From NCBI GenBank assembly GCA_963573315.1, contig OY752143.1, forward strand, positions 1,798,001 through 1,862,000: a DNA stretch of 64,000 bases, written 5' to 3'. The position numbers were made by a program, and so were the translations under genes. The notes below the pieces were generated by a model. It worked only from the letters and a program-made list of their open reading frames with translations. It had not been told where the DNA came from and did not search any database. Positions 1-15,514 of the stretch are shown here, piece by piece. The stretch's first letter is position 1. Each line of letters starts with the position of its first letter. Origin of the DNA: Entomortierella parvispora. Taxonomy: Eukaryota; Mortierellomycota; Mortierellomycetes; Mortierellales; Mortierellaceae.

Positions 1-3000
1 ATGTTGATGTTGTTGGTGTTGGTGCGACTCATAGCGACCGCCGTTTCCTCTACCACCTCCATAGGAGGCCATGCCTGTTCCAGCATGAGGTCCAAGGCTC
101 GAATAGCCATGAGGAGGTCGATACCCGTTTTTAGCACCAATGGACCCGTAGTACTTTGCAATCGAGGTGCAACGAGGTACAGGTTTCAAAAGTTCGCGCT
201 CACATCCAACACAAATTCGGGCCAGACAAACTTCGCCCACACCTCCAGAGCTCATCCTCCGGGACATTGTGATCGGCGGTGTCAGCAATCCTCCACCCTC
301 AGCCGAGCCATTCGATCCACTGGTCATCAGCAGATGATGAGAGGCACCGTTGATACTACCTGTTCTCAAGATGGAGGACGAGCTCGACCGTCGACCCGCT
401 GCTGCGAATGAGACCGCCAAGGGGTTGGAAGAATGTGGCTGATGCAAAAGAAAACTGCTATGATGGTGATGAAGAAGACCATTCTCGTTCCCAGACGTGT
501 CCATACTTCCACGCCTCGACTCTGAACCAGCAAATGGAGGGTTGTTGCTTGCTCCTGGAGCTCCAGTCGCCGCACCACCAAACAATCCGAAAATGCTCAC
601 ACGGGACTTTTTGGTGGCCCCAGGCGCCATTTGCCAAGACCCTCGTCGGCCATTACCACTTCCGCTTCCACTGCCGCTCCGATGACCCATGCTGACACCT
701 CCGAGATAGCCGTTCACGGCACCAGTCCCATTCAGTCCTGCCTGACTCACCAGAGAGTCGGCTCCTCCAGTTCCCACAGGACCAGCCACAAGTCCTGTTT
801 CGACCGCTGTTCGAACAGGATGAAGCTGCGGGAGAGTGTCGATCCAGAGGCTGTGACGCTGGATATCGACTCGGCGCGACCATCGAGGGAGTTGAGACTG
901 CTGGACATAGACACAGTTTTTGGCGTCCATCAAAATCTCTGCACTGGCACACTTGACACAAAAGATGTCGCCACATTTTCTGCAGTGATGCCGAGGATTG
1001 GTGATTCTGTGGAAGGGAGAAAAGCAAAACGCACACGACTCGCGAGAATCGTCGGGCTGAGTTGCAGCAAACAAGGGTAGATGACAGAAGAGAGATCAGT
1101 ATCTTGCGTAGTAAAACATAATTATTTTGTTTCAATGAAGATGTGCGACCCTTTCTTTCTTTTCTTACCTTCCAATGTCGTTTGTCAATAGTGACGCTTG
1201 CTTTGAACCACCGGGATGGACTCCACCATGGTATTGAGTCATTAGCAGACTTTGAGATTGGCACTGGAGAGCTCAATTGCTGTCGGCCCTGCTGCTTGTA
1301 GCTCATCTTTGTGATTTCGTCCCTGGATAAGGTCCTCAAACTTCGGATCGACTGATGAAAGCTCTGTACGTTGTCTCTCGCCATAACCGGGACAGTCGGA
1401 AGCTTGGAGAGTTCTGCCTCAGCAGACGTAGCCGCCACATCAGAAAGACTTGGCAGACTCGGCTTAATTTTCAATACTGGCTCAGTTGGGAAGAGGGAAT
1501 AGTGCCACGAGACATGTTTTCGTCCAGCGCGCTTGCCTGAAGCCCGAGGGAGGGTATGGCAGCTGATGGAGGAGCGGAGCGGGTATCTCGCAGTTGGAGC
1601 CGTGATGGATCCACCACCCTCCAGACATGCGTTCGACGAAGAAGAGGCTTCAGCGGCCGACCCGAGAGGCAAGGATCCCTCGGTGGGCATATCGCCATCG
1701 GACTTGACACGGATTCGCCTAACCGAGATAGCTCCCAGGGATGACAGGGTGGCTGGACTGTCTTCACGCACTGGTGAACAATCAGATGGGAGCTGAATCG
1801 TAATTTCTCCAAATTGCTTCCGCCTGCGATGATCCGTGGTGCTGTCGCTACTTGTGGCAGAGTCTCGGTCAGTGTTGGGTGAACGCTTGACCTCGACACC
1901 AGAATCCGTCCGCCGAGGGCGATTGGGTTCTTGAGTGTTGGCGATTTTCAGCATCGCGGAGCCTTGCACTCCCAATGGCGAACGTCGATAGGCATCCGTC
2001 GATGTGCTTTGACTTGATCTGGCATCGTCTTCGACTGCTGTCTGATTATCCAAGGGTCCGATAGCCGACAATGGCCGCGAATCAGTCGCGTTCGCATCGG
2101 GCCACACAGTGACCAATGCGGGACGACGAACGGCACCGTTGCCATGTACATGTTGTCCAAATGCAGGTCCTGCAGTGTAGAAACCATGCTGGCTCACTTG
2201 CTGATCTGGTTGCGAGACTTCACCGAGCAAGGCCGTCAGACTTGAACGCCGGACCACTTGCTTCGTGATTGCCCTCTTTTGTAGGAAGTGTTCATCCAGT
2301 CGTGGAGGCCGGTAGTGACCATACATGGAGCGATGATATTGACCCTGGCGACCTGATCTAGATCCCTTCAGGCGAGGGTCTTGTTTGGCGCCGTAGTGGT
2401 ATTCATTCAGTGACTCGTCTTCATCGTCTTCCTCATCGTCGTCTTCCTCTTCATCATCTTCGGAATATGAGTAATCGTCTTCCCCTTCTTGTGTGTCATC
2501 CTCTTCATCCTCGACCGATTCTTCATCATACTCATCCTCATCCTCGTCCTCTTCTTCAACATAGGGTACCATCCTCGCTTTTGCGATATGTGATGCAAGT
2601 GGTGGTAACCCATTAGAAGAGGACGACGCATGTTGCCGCTCCGCCAATTGATCCTGTGCCTGCCCCTCCAACGTCCCTGCACCGCGCATGGTTGCGTATG
2701 TAGCGGATCGACTTTTAGGACGTAGAAGAACTCCTGGTACCCTTTCCTCGTTATCGCCGTTGTCAGACTCGCTTTCATCTTCCTCCAGTATCAATAGGCG
2801 CCCGCGTGATGTCGCGTCCTGGTCACCAGAGGAAGAGGAAGAGGATTTGGCCACTGCAGCCACTGTAGCCACGAGGTCACCTTCACGGTTGTCCACGCTG
2901 GTGGTGCAGGTGCTGTTGTCATTGTTGTTGCTGATGCTGTCACTACTGCTCTCCGCGCCAGAATGAATCGAGATGAATGACGCGACATGATTACTGCCTT

Positions 3001-3137
3001 CCTTGGCCCATGCACTCGCTGCAATGGTCAGCTGCATCACTAATTCCTGTTGTGCCTTTTGCGCGCTGTTTCTTCTTTCTGCCTGCTCTTGGAGCGAGCC
3101 GCCGTTCGAGTCTTGGAAGAAAGGAGTCAATTGTTGC

Positions 3138-3196
<59 letters not shown>

Positions 3197-3229
3197 TTGT
3201 TGTTGTTGTTGTTGTTGTTGTAATTGTAG

Positions 3230-3267
<38 letters not shown>

Positions 3268-3946
3268 GATGGTACTGCTGCTGCTGTCGCCGTTGCTGTC
3301 TTGGTTGTGAAGGGAGAGGAGGTGGGGGAGGGAGGAGATGATGCTGGAGTTTGGAGTGCTGCTGTTGGGGTCTATGTTGTTGTTGTTGTTGTTGTACAGC
3401 AAGACTGTTCTTGTTGTTGTTGTCGTTGCCATTGTGGCCATGGAGAGCCTGGGCGGACGTCTGCCGCACGGGCATGACCTTCTGCAAGGATGGTGCAGTC
3501 TCTGTGTAGTCACGGTCGTTGTCATCCTGCTCCTCGCTATCGTAATCGCTATCGCTGACATCAAGTTCACTGTCCTCTCCATAGTCGAGTTCTTCATCCC
3601 CCTCTTCCTCCTCTTCTTCTTCTTCATAATCATCATCACTGTAGTCATCATCCTCGCCCGAATCGTCTACAAAGTCGCTGCCCGTCTTGATCCCCTCAAC
3701 GGCATCACGATGAAGGACAGTCGTGATGAGTACCTGCGACGGTCGGTCCGACAGAGCGGATGACGATATAGAAGATGAAGTCGATGAGACCGCTGGATCC
3801 CGTGTTTGATCCCTTGGTGCCTGAGCCGACACAATCCTTGTTCCTGTCCTGGAAGGTAGCGCATTGATTTGAGGAGCCAAGGAGGAGTCCTTCTCGACCA
3901 GCACTTGGTCCTGATGGAGAGCGTGCAAGTGCTGGGCGACCATCAT
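1..3946 (-). CDS. FYVE zinc-finger protein with polyQ and acidic tracts (3' end missing)
   Basis: The gene runs off the left edge. Two exons are visible, 3946-1169 and 1056 to beyond 1, joined by a 112-nt GT-AG intron. At least 1278 residues are encoded. The N-terminal two thirds is low complexity: acidic runs near residues 100-150, about 45 near-continuous glutamines near residues 226-271, and a second acidic block near residues 450-500. The intron splits the motif HWK|PD that opens a FYVE domain. Then come C934-x2-C937, RHHCRKCG (C951, C954) and C959-x2-C962. The last pair, ICVGCERE (C1208, C1211), follows only after 245 mostly Ser/Gly/Asn/His-rich residues. FYVE fingers bind PI3P on endosomes or vacuoles. 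The WKPD form recalls fungal Pib2-like proteins, but this is not proven. I chose the ATG at 3946 because a cag acceptor (3950) lies just before it. The frame stays open upstream to 4855 in a Ser/Leu/Phe-rich stretch that looks like a CT-rich leader. Confidence 0.8.
3132..3270 (-). repeat. CAA/CAG trinucleotide tract (polyglutamine)
   Basis: This is a near-perfect run of CAA and CAG codons read on the minus strand inside the FYVE gene. It encodes about 45 Gln broken only by a short Leu-Gln-Leu. A second, shorter Gln-rich stretch follows near 3375-3400. Length polymorphism between strains is likely. Confidence 0.9.
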
Positions 3947-5588
3947 TGTCTGGAAAAGAGACGAAGGAGAGCAAAAGGCAGATAAAGAGAAGGAAAGATA
4001 GAGGATAGGAAGGGAGGTGAGTTCAGTGGACAGTGGAGGATGAGGAAGACGGAAGAGAGGGAGCGAGGCGTGTGGTGTAAAGTCAGGCCGGCGGTTGGGA
4101 GTCTTCTGGCCTGGGTTGGCGTGGGATGTAATGAGTGTGGATATGGAGAGCAGCAGTGACAAAAAAAGGGTGTTATCGAGACGAACTCGGTCGTTATATT
4201 TGGGTCCTGGATTCTTCTGTCCCAGAAATGAAAAGAGCGCTTGCGAACCTGTGGAAAGGACAAAAAAAGAAAAGAGGTCGACCGTCTTCTGTTCCAGAGC
4301 GAGCGAGCAGTGTGGTTCGGAGTGGAAGGGAGTCGAGGTCAAGCGAATAAAGCGTGGAGGAGAGAGAAGACAAGTTGGGGATGGTGGTGAGAGGAGAAGG
4401 GAAGAAGAGAGTAGGGTCAGGGTCAAGGGTCGGTTGGTCGGCTGTTCAGTCAGGACGTCAGGCAGACAAGCAAGGTCTGAACAAAAGGGGGGCGTCTGCT
4501 GGGCTGGGATGCGCTGGGCAAGGGAAGGAATAAAGGAAACAAACAATGCGATGAGAAAGAGAAACAAAGAGAAAGAACGGAAAAAGGAATCAATGGGTGG
4601 CACAAGGTCGAGAGAAAAGCAAAGAGAGAAAAGCATGAGCAAGGAGATAAGGGAACAAGACCAGCGGACCGCAATCAGGGCCCCTGCCAGAGACAGAAAC
4701 AAGAGAAAATCACGGTGGGTCAGCCTTGGTGCTGACAATGATGCAGATGTTGGTGTTGGTGACGATGCTGCTGTTGCTGTTGCTGCCGCTGTTGCTGTGT
4801 GTTGATGTCTGGACAACAGGAAAAAAAAAAAAAGAGGGGGGAAGGATGCGTCCATTTTATCTTTCTATCTTTTTGCCCCCACCACCCCCCCTTCTCCTCT
4901 CTCCATAGCGGGCACGCGGACACTGCATCGCATACATCTAATCCTGCAAGGAACTTTTGACAACATGAATACCATTGGGCCTCTAGCTGCGAAGGAGGAT
5001 CATGGATCCATTGGGAGGGGCTTTCAAGCAGTAGAGGGATTGTACTCGAGACAAGCGCGCGCGTCTCAGTCATCCAAGCAAGTCTTCTCCTACTCGTTCT
5101 TGTCCTCCAAACTTGAGGGCCCTGCTCGGCCGTTTCATCTCCCAAGAGACCCAAACAAAAGAGTCACTTGCTCAATCGTCTTCGTGCGCTTTTTGCTCGT
5201 CTTTCTCGCTATGCTTCAATGGTGTTCCTGTGAAAGAATATTCGTCACCTTTTGTCCTCGGAGGCCACAATCCATCAAACTCGATGCGATTTTCTTCTGC
5301 GCCTCTCCGACGGCAGCGGCATTTCTGGCAAGCTGGGATTTGGATGACCAAATCCCGCATGGCTGCGTGGCAAAAAAGCGGAGCAGGTGAGCAGGATCCC
5401 ACCCCAGCTTGGCCCAGCCCCCTTCGTTTCAGGTTGTCCTTTGTAATTTCGGGAAGGAACACGAATGAAAACGGCATGTGCCCAGAAATTAGTTGGGCTC
5501 CAAGTTTTGGTCAAAGAAAAAAAAAAATAGGGAAGCGTGAGCAAAAAATGATCAGGAAAACATTCAAGGGTCGAGGTTGCACAAGTCT
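3947..5588. other. 1.6 kb intergenic/leader region upstream of the FYVE gene
   Basis: No convincing gene is present. The part next to the FYVE start (about 3950-4800) is CT-rich on the minus strand and probably holds its 5' UTR, including a UTR intron that ends at 3950. A CAG/CAA-like stretch lies at about 4745-4803. The rest, up to the RbfA-like stop codon, shows only short open frames without domain content. Confidence 0.5.
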
Positions 5589-6667
5589 TCAATGAGAACG
5601 ACGACGAACGTCATTTATTTTTTGAGCAGGTTCGTCGGAAGCAATCTCCAAACAGTCATCGTGCTCCTGTACTTGTTTCTCAACGGCTGTCCATAGATTA
5701 TTCATGTCTGCCTGTAGATCGCTTTGTCGTTTGAGTTGAAAGACCAGTCGCGAGGACGTAGACGCGCGGGCATGGCGGGCTAACATGGCCTTGAAGGCCG
5801 CTGCATGTGTGGAAACAGCCTCTGCAATCTCGTCCTAAATGAATACAAGAAATCTCCCATTTAGTCGCCTTGTTTTCTTTCTTTGTCTCTTTACATCATG
5901 ACTAGTGTTAGTCCAACAGCAGCAGGGCACACATAAAGGGAATGGGACTTACTGCCGTCACTCGTCCAGCCGGCTTTGGCCGATACCAAAGCTGAAATGT
6001 CTTTCTGTCCGGCAATAGCTTGATCTCTGTGATTTCCAAGTAGTCCCGATGGAAATAGGGATGAGGGAGAACATCGCGAGCATAGGCTTGCTCCAATGCC
6101 CTCCAAGCGACATTTTCGAATCCAGTCTTCTTGCTCGATCCCCCACCGGTAATTGTTCCTGCGATCGCGCTTCGCTCACTGAGTTCTTCTGCTGTTGCCA
6201 GATCACCTAAATCCTGGTATTCCTCCTGAGAATTGTGCCACTTCGTCGCCGCAATCTTCTTGGGAGACCTCGATCTATTCACACTCAGCTTGTTTTCCTG
6301 TTTGCAGGATACATACAAATGAACATTAGGAAAAGATCCAGCTGTCGGAACACCAGTTATACAAGCCAGAATCAGCTCAAAGCCTTACAAGTTTTCGCAC
6401 AGCTCTTTTGTCAGGGTTGAAGAAGGCCCTATATTTCCCCGGAATAGCTACTTCTTCAAGTATAGTCCTCCGGAGTGCGTTCACTTGACTTTGGTTGGCA
6501 TGTTCTCGTGAATCTCTCGACTTTACTGACCGCCGACCATCGGCGCATTCGCAGGATCGAGTAAATGTCCTACATGTCGTTTTTTGCGCTAGTATCCTGG
6601 TCTCTGCTGCCTTCGATAAAAGTGAGCGAGCTGCTTCGACTGTCCTTGATCTTGCGATGAGATGCAT
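5589..6667 (-). CDS. Mitochondrial ribosome-binding factor A-like protein
   Basis: Three exons (6667-6389, 6297-5953, 5834-5589) encode 289 residues. The first in-frame ATG is at 6667. The N-terminus is rich in Arg, Ala and Ser and nearly lacks acidic residues, as in a mitochondrial targeting peptide. The middle part reads LEITEIKLLPDRKTFQLWY and continues across an intron to EIAEAV and KAMLARHARA, then to a strand SRLVFQLKR. This order matches the KH-like fold of RbfA: strand, strand, then a helix with the R..L..R pattern, then a strand. RbfA proteins bind the small ribosomal subunit and assist maturation of its rRNA. The assignment rests on pattern, not strict motifs, so another small mitochondrial RNA-binding protein is possible. 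It lies 149 bp downstream of GFA1 in the same orientation. Confidence 0.6.
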
Positions 6668-6816
6668 TGTGATGAGCGAGCATGCCCAAGATCGCAATTC
6701 ATGCAATGCACAAAAAAAAGTGACTGCTCCACCAGTTGCCACCAATTTTTAGCTCAATGGAGTCTTTATTGGATTCTCAAAAATATACACGCGTTCATCA
6801 AAAGCGAGTGAGTGAC

Positions 6817-9657
<2,841 letters not shown>

Positions 9658-10753
9658 GTGGGTATATGTTGCAGTTGAGAGTGGAAGGAGTGAGGGAGAG
9701 AAAGTGAGGGTGGAGAGGAGGAGGGCAGGAAAGAAGGAAGCTGGAGAAGAATGAAGGAATGGAGAGGTGAATGGAAACAATGAGAGAAAGAGAGAAAGAG
9801 AGAAGAGACCCAAGCTGAGGTCACTTTCTCTTTGGAGTTGCGTTCCCCACTGACATTGCCTTGTTTGGTCCCTCCCCGCTTGTTCTGCTGCCGCGATGCA
9901 AGGACGAGGACCCTCCCCCTTGTCCTTGTTTGTCCCGACCAGAGACAGAGAGACAGAGAGAGAGAGAGGCTTCCTGCTGCAGGCAAGAAGAGTCAGGGAC
10001 AGACAGACAAGCGGCATGCAAAGGGGGGGACAAGCTGGCAAGCACACGCAACACAGCCTGGCAACTTTGGGAAGGAAGGACTCTTGAGGACAAATCATCG
10101 CAATACTAATAACATCGCTACCTGGACGCACTAGTGCGATTCGTCCCTTTTGACCGTGCGCCGGTGCCTGGTTGGTGTTTGGTTTCTGGTTGGCATATCA
10201 CCATATCACCGCACACATTACACATCACTCACAGATCACACAGCACACAAGTAGTTGAGATTCACAGAGTCGGTCAGTCAGTCACACAATCAATCACAGA
10301 ATCACCACATGCCATCCAGGAATGGCTTCATTTCCGCACACGTCTCCTGACCTGACCTGACGAGACCCGTCGATTGACGGATGTGACTCGACCATGGCGT
10401 CTTCTCTTTTTTGCTTCGCTTTCTTTCCTTTCTTTATCTTCCACTTGCTGCTCTGTCCTTTTCTTTCTTGTCCATCTCTATCCATCCTTCTTGTTTTACT
10501 TTGTTCCTCCTCCCCTCTCTCTCACTCTCACTCTCACTTTTACAAACACCGCTTCCTCCATCGGCCGCGTCTTTCTTTCCCTTGTCTCTCTCTCTCTGTC
10601 CCCCTCTTATCTCCATTATTATTCGTGTTGCACAGTCGTTTTTCTCATTGCATCCAGTCCAGTCATTCATCCATCCATCCATCCAATCATCTATCCCTTG
10701 AACCATCGTCGACAGACCTCATCAAAGGACCTCCCCGCACCTCTGGTCTCCCA
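9658..10753. promoter_or_regulatory. Shared divergent promoter region GFA1/ATG1
   Basis: These 1.1 kb separate the two start codons. Each gene-proximal part is pyrimidine-rich on its coding strand (for example 10400-10700 for ATG1), as expected of fungal leaders. A GA-rich stretch lies near 9945-9966. I see no clear TATA box and no gene. Confidence 0.5.
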
Positions 10754-13700
10754 ATGTCGAGCAATGTAAAGACTGCCCCGCCAGAGACCACCCAGGTGGG
10801 CGACTACATTGTCGAGTACGAGATTGGCCGAGGTTCCTTTGCCACCGTGTACAAGGGTTTCCACAAGGTAATATCGATTAGCAGAACACATGCAGGCTTC
10901 GCCTTCACAGATACGCTCTCGCACTCTCTCACTCTCTGTCTCGTTTTCACCTGGGGTCATGGCCCATTCGCATGCATCCACTCAACTGACTCTTGACTCT
11001 TCTTGACTCGACGCGACACCTTCTCCTTCCTTCTTCATAGTCGACAAAGGAGCCCGTGGCGATCAAATCGGTTCTCCGCTCAAAACTCACAAAAAAGCTG
11101 CTAGAGAACCTTGCAAGCGAGATCAACATCTTGAAGGGCATCAGACATGACCACATTGTCGCCCTGGTCGATTGCATGGTATGTGCGCAACCCCATCCAC
11201 ACAAGAGTGTGAGTGTCTGAATCGAGCCCTTGCTGCTCTGACTAACAAGCTCGTCGCCCCTATTTGTTCCCCTTCTGCGCCTTCTTTACCGCAGGAAACA
11301 GAGACCCACATCCACCTTGTCATGGAGTATTGTTCGCAAGGGGACCTCTCCCAGTACATCAAGAGAAAGGGTGATGGTCCGCCCTCGCTTCCCTCCCCTC
11401 CAGGCGGGGGACTGAATGAGGTCGTTGTCCGACACTTTCTCAGGCAGCTCGGTACGTCCAACGTTGCACTGCACTTGAGACACATCTGTGCTAGCTAATT
11501 GATGACCGCAGCAGCAGCAGCAACAAATGATAATTAACCAAGGTCTCTTCTTGTTCACCCATGCAGCCTCAGCGCTAGAGTTTCTCCGATCCAAGAATCT
11601 AATTCATCGTGACCTAAAGCCTCAGGTATGGCTCCGTATCGTTCACGTCTAGCTTTCTGATGCTATTGCAGAGTGCTATTGCGCGACACCTCAAGAGTCT
11701 GAAGGCATAACGAAATATTCTTATGGTTGAATTCTAGAATCTACTCCTTCATCCCGCCAGCAATGTGAAGCAGGGAAGTGGCTACGGATTGCCTGTGCTG
11801 AAGGTAGCCGACTTTGGATTTGCACGATCTCTCCCTCACCTAAGTTTGGCAGAGACCCTCTGTGGTTCTCCTCTGTACATGGCCCCAGAAATCCTACGCT
11901 ATGAAAAATATGATGCCAAGGCCGATCTTTGGAGCGTCGGAACTGTACTCTACGAGATGTGTACAGGAAAGCCCCCGTTCAGGGCTCAGAATCATGTGGA
12001 GCTTTTGAAAAGGATTGAAAAGGCTCAGGACGCAATATCCTTCCCTGGAGAACCCACAACGGACGACCGGTCAGGATCATCGCCGGCGCAAAAGAGCAGC
12101 CAAGTTATTGTTCCCATTAGCGACGATATCAAGGAACTAATTCGACAGCTCTTGAAACGAAACCCAGTCGAGAGGATATCCTTTGAAGAGTTTTTTATGA
12201 ATCCCACCGTGTCCAATCTAGCACCCCGCAGTCGATCACTATCCTCGCGCTATAATTCCTCAACACACGACATGGTCAAAGGCGACCAGCTCGCTCTTGA
12301 TTCGTCAAAAAAGTCTACAGGACTCGAGCCGTCCCGCAACCAAACGGTCGACACTGGCGTTCGGGACAGAAGCGATCGGAGGCAGACAATTATCTCTCCT
12401 GTCCCTCGGGACACCACCGACCCTCCTCTCGAATCCCCTCTTCGATCAAAGCCTCGATCACTCCGAGGGGACTCACCCTCTTCCGCGCCAGATAGCAGGC
12501 CACCCCTGCAACTCCCAATATCTTCCCCCAAAATAGCTCACGTGTACATGGGACAAAAGCCACTGTCACCAAACGAACCCTCATCCCAGCCCTCTTCTGC
12601 TCCAATCAGCACGTCAGCTCGAAGAATGCGGTCAATGGATGTCAATGCGGAGGCTGCACACAGGACTTTGACCCCCCAGCCTTCATCGCAGCCCAATCGT
12701 AGGAACACGCTCGTCGGCATCCAGGACGTGTCTCGCCGGTACAGTGCACCCGAAGACGACGCCCTCCTAGATAAGGACTACGTTGTTGTCGAGAAACGAG
12801 CAGTAGAGTTGAATGTTCTTGCAGATGGTAACGTACATATATAATCTGTTAATATCATGTGGCGTCTCGCCCATACCCTGTCCCTACGACTGACACATCG
12901 TTGACAACTGTAGAAGTGGCCGCTTCTCCAGCTACTACATCGGTACGCTCAAAGGCCGGACAAGGACAAGGACAAGGACAGAGCAATACTCTCTCACCGC
13001 CTATTCCAACGTCTCTCACACAGTACAGGACCCCTCCTCCGCCTTTTATACCCTATCCTTATACGGCTACTGCACAGACAACCAACAATACGCTCTTTTT
13101 CTCGACAACTCCCCCTTTTGCACTCCCTGCGTCCCCAGTCCCAGAAGAGCCAAAATCCAGCTTGCCTTTGCACCGACCTGCTCTTGGGCAAATTCAGCCT
13201 ACTTCGTCACCTATAAGTGCACGCTCTGGCAGCCCACGCGATGGGGGTGCAACCTCAGCCTTGGCCAAGGCCATATCCATGGCTTCGATGAGGCTCTTTG
13301 GCGCTTCATCATCTCCGCCTTCATGGAGGAACAATACATCGTTGATCGGCTTTAACGATGCGTCCACCAGCAAAGCTGGAGGATCTTTGGAAACCAACCC
13401 AGAGGAGAATGCTGTTTTGCAAACAATAGAAGATACTGCCCACAAGGCGTACGTGGTCTCCCAGTTCGGAGACTCCAAGATGGATGGAGTTCGGCCCTTG
13501 AATGGACTTCATTATTCGCCCACTGAGGATCAAGAACCAACGAAGGATAGCATTCTGGCTGAAGAGGCGTTTTTCCTTTACCTACGCGCGTTGGCGCTCC
13601 TGCAGTCTGGCATGGATGTTGCCCGAAAGTATTGGGATGAGCGTCGCCTTGAATCCAAGCCAGCCTCCCAGAGGCTCAACAGCGGCGTTCAGTGGATCCG

Positions 13701-14218
13701 AGATCGATTCAACGAGTGTTTGGAAAAAGCAGAGTCTGCAAGACAGCGATCTGGGATAGATCACAGGGACGAAAGCGGAGTCGTCATCGAAAAGCTCATT
13801 TATGAACGCGCCCTGGAATTGGTATGACTTTTTCATGGTATTGTAATATTGTAATGCGACTCTGCAAGGGTCTATGACTGCTCACCAGATTCAATTGTTA
13901 TAGAGCAAAGCGGCGGCGTTGAAGGAACTGGTCAGTGACGATTACGGCGAGAGCGAGAAATCGTATCAGACTTCAATTTGGATGCTACATGCCATTTTGG
14001 ACGGCGCTGGTGAGGATGGACGAAGTGAGGCCATTGAGGATGACGATCGTGAAATCCTTAACAAGTGTAAGGCTTAGAATGTGGCTGAAATTCTTACCCC
14101 CTGTATCCCTCAGTGGACTGACCTCTCTTTTTGCTTCCATTTGCCGCTGTTAGTTATTCGATCCATCGAGAACCGATTGAGCTTGCTTAGACGGAGAATT
14201 GCAGGAGCCAGGACGTGA
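10754..14218 (+). CDS. ATG1: Autophagy serine/threonine kinase Atg1 (ULK family)
   Basis: Eight exons (10754-10867, 11041-11178, 11295-11451, 11567-11625, 11738-12827, 12914-13821, 13904-14066, 14154-14218) encode 897 residues. The kinase domain begins at [18 protein letters not shown], with the VAIK lysine at 47, then HRDLKPQN and ADFGFA, followed by [11 protein letters not shown] long Ser/Pro-rich linker contains DYVVVE (Tyr504). This matches the Atg8-interacting motif of yeast Atg1, which has the same YVVV core. The C-terminal third, with [19 protein letters not shown] and the terminal helix [13 protein letters not shown], is the tandem MIT domain that binds Atg13. Atg1 starts autophagosome formation and is restrained by TORC1. 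All splice phases agree. The protein is complete and looks functional. Confidence 0.96.
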
Positions 14219-14419
14219 TTCTGAATCCATATAGTCTACTACTAGAATAACCCGTCGCCCGTCTCCGCCAATCTGGACGCCAAACACCCTCTGCCGAGCA
14301 CAATGATCACTCTGAGAGTGGCTCTGCAACCGGCGAACGAACTCTAGAAAAAAAAAGTGTCCTAATTTGATTCGACAGCTAGCGCTAGTTCTTGTTCAGT
14401 TCGCAGCAGACACCTTTAC

Positions 14420-14451
<32 letters not shown>

Positions 14452-15514
14452 CCTCTTGTTCTTTTGATATGGTAAATTCATTTGTCTGCAATAAAGACAC
14501 GACTTTGCAAACCTCACCCCAATGCCTTCCTTTCCAAAGCAAGGTATGGGTATGGATTTAGAGGTTCTTACGTCAAGTTTATTCTCCGGATTGGACACCC
14601 AGCCTTCAAACAGAGGACCAAAGTGTATGTGTGGGTGACACGAGACGGTCATCAGGTTGTTTGTACTTCAAAGGAGATATTTTTAAGCCCCACCTCCTAT
14701 CTTCAATGCGCAAGGGTCAGGTTGCAATTGAAGGTCACGCTGATGATTTGTCCTGCTGGCCGAGCAAGACACGCTTGGCTGAGCGAATGCCATCGTCATG
14801 GACATGATCAGCAATCGACCTTCCCCCTTTTTTGTGTCTTGGAGGGGCACTGCATTTTGTCCTGCATACCCTGGTTTTCTGCTCAGTCTCTGTGCTGACC
14901 CTGGTCCAGCTTGACTCTCACTCCCTTTCTTCTGTCCCTTCTTCCTCTCCATCTTTCCTCCGTCGACGACTCTTTCCACGCCAGTCTGGCAGTCTCGTCT
15001 CATATCCCCTCCAGCAACGGCTCACTTTTGATTTTTTTTCTTTTCTGCAGGATCTTTTCCGTTCAATTTCTTTCACAACCAGCCTTGTCTTTTGTTTTGA
15101 TCGCTCCTCCGCGACGACTTTGTTTCCTTGCACTTCTTTCCTTACGCATTATTCTTCTCCAGACCCTCAATCTTCTCCGATTTCTCCCTCTGCAACGAAA
15201 ACGACCAGCAACGACGCCATTGCTTGCACAGCTGAATCACATTATCAAAGACGAGGCAAACTCCACACGCTCACGAATACAACACATCCACATCCCACAA
15301 AACAAGCGGCAGCCTGACACGCCACCCTGTTCGCCCCTCCTTCTTTTCCTCCACCTCTTTCTCCACTTTCCAGTTTGATCTCTCTCCCAGTCTGACGACA
15401 CAGTGCACTCAATCGATAGTCAGCCATAACCCTTTCTATTGACTGCCCTTCCGACACGATCTGGTTCCCCTTCATTTTTTCTTTCTTTCCTAAGCAGGCA
15501 ACCAAATTTATATC
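14219..15514. other. Intergenic region between ATG1 and the CRIB gene
   Basis: No gene is seen. The first part is the ATG1 3' flank. A 28-nt T run lies at 14424-14451. From about 14890 to 15510 the plus strand is strongly CT-rich, consistent with promoter and leader of the CRIB gene. The open frames here are low-complexity Ser/Leu/Phe and are not credible. Confidence 0.5.

Noticed and set aside
2977-3477. Plus-strand frames of poly-Val/poly-Cys across the CAG/CAA tract
   Set aside because: They are shadow frames of the polyglutamine repeat in the minus-strand FYVE gene, which has a domain and correct splice sites.
4095-4805. 236-codon Lys/Arg/Glu-rich open frame on the plus strand
   Set aside because: It is antisense to the CT-rich leader of the FYVE gene. 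The composition follows the purine bias and shows no domain.
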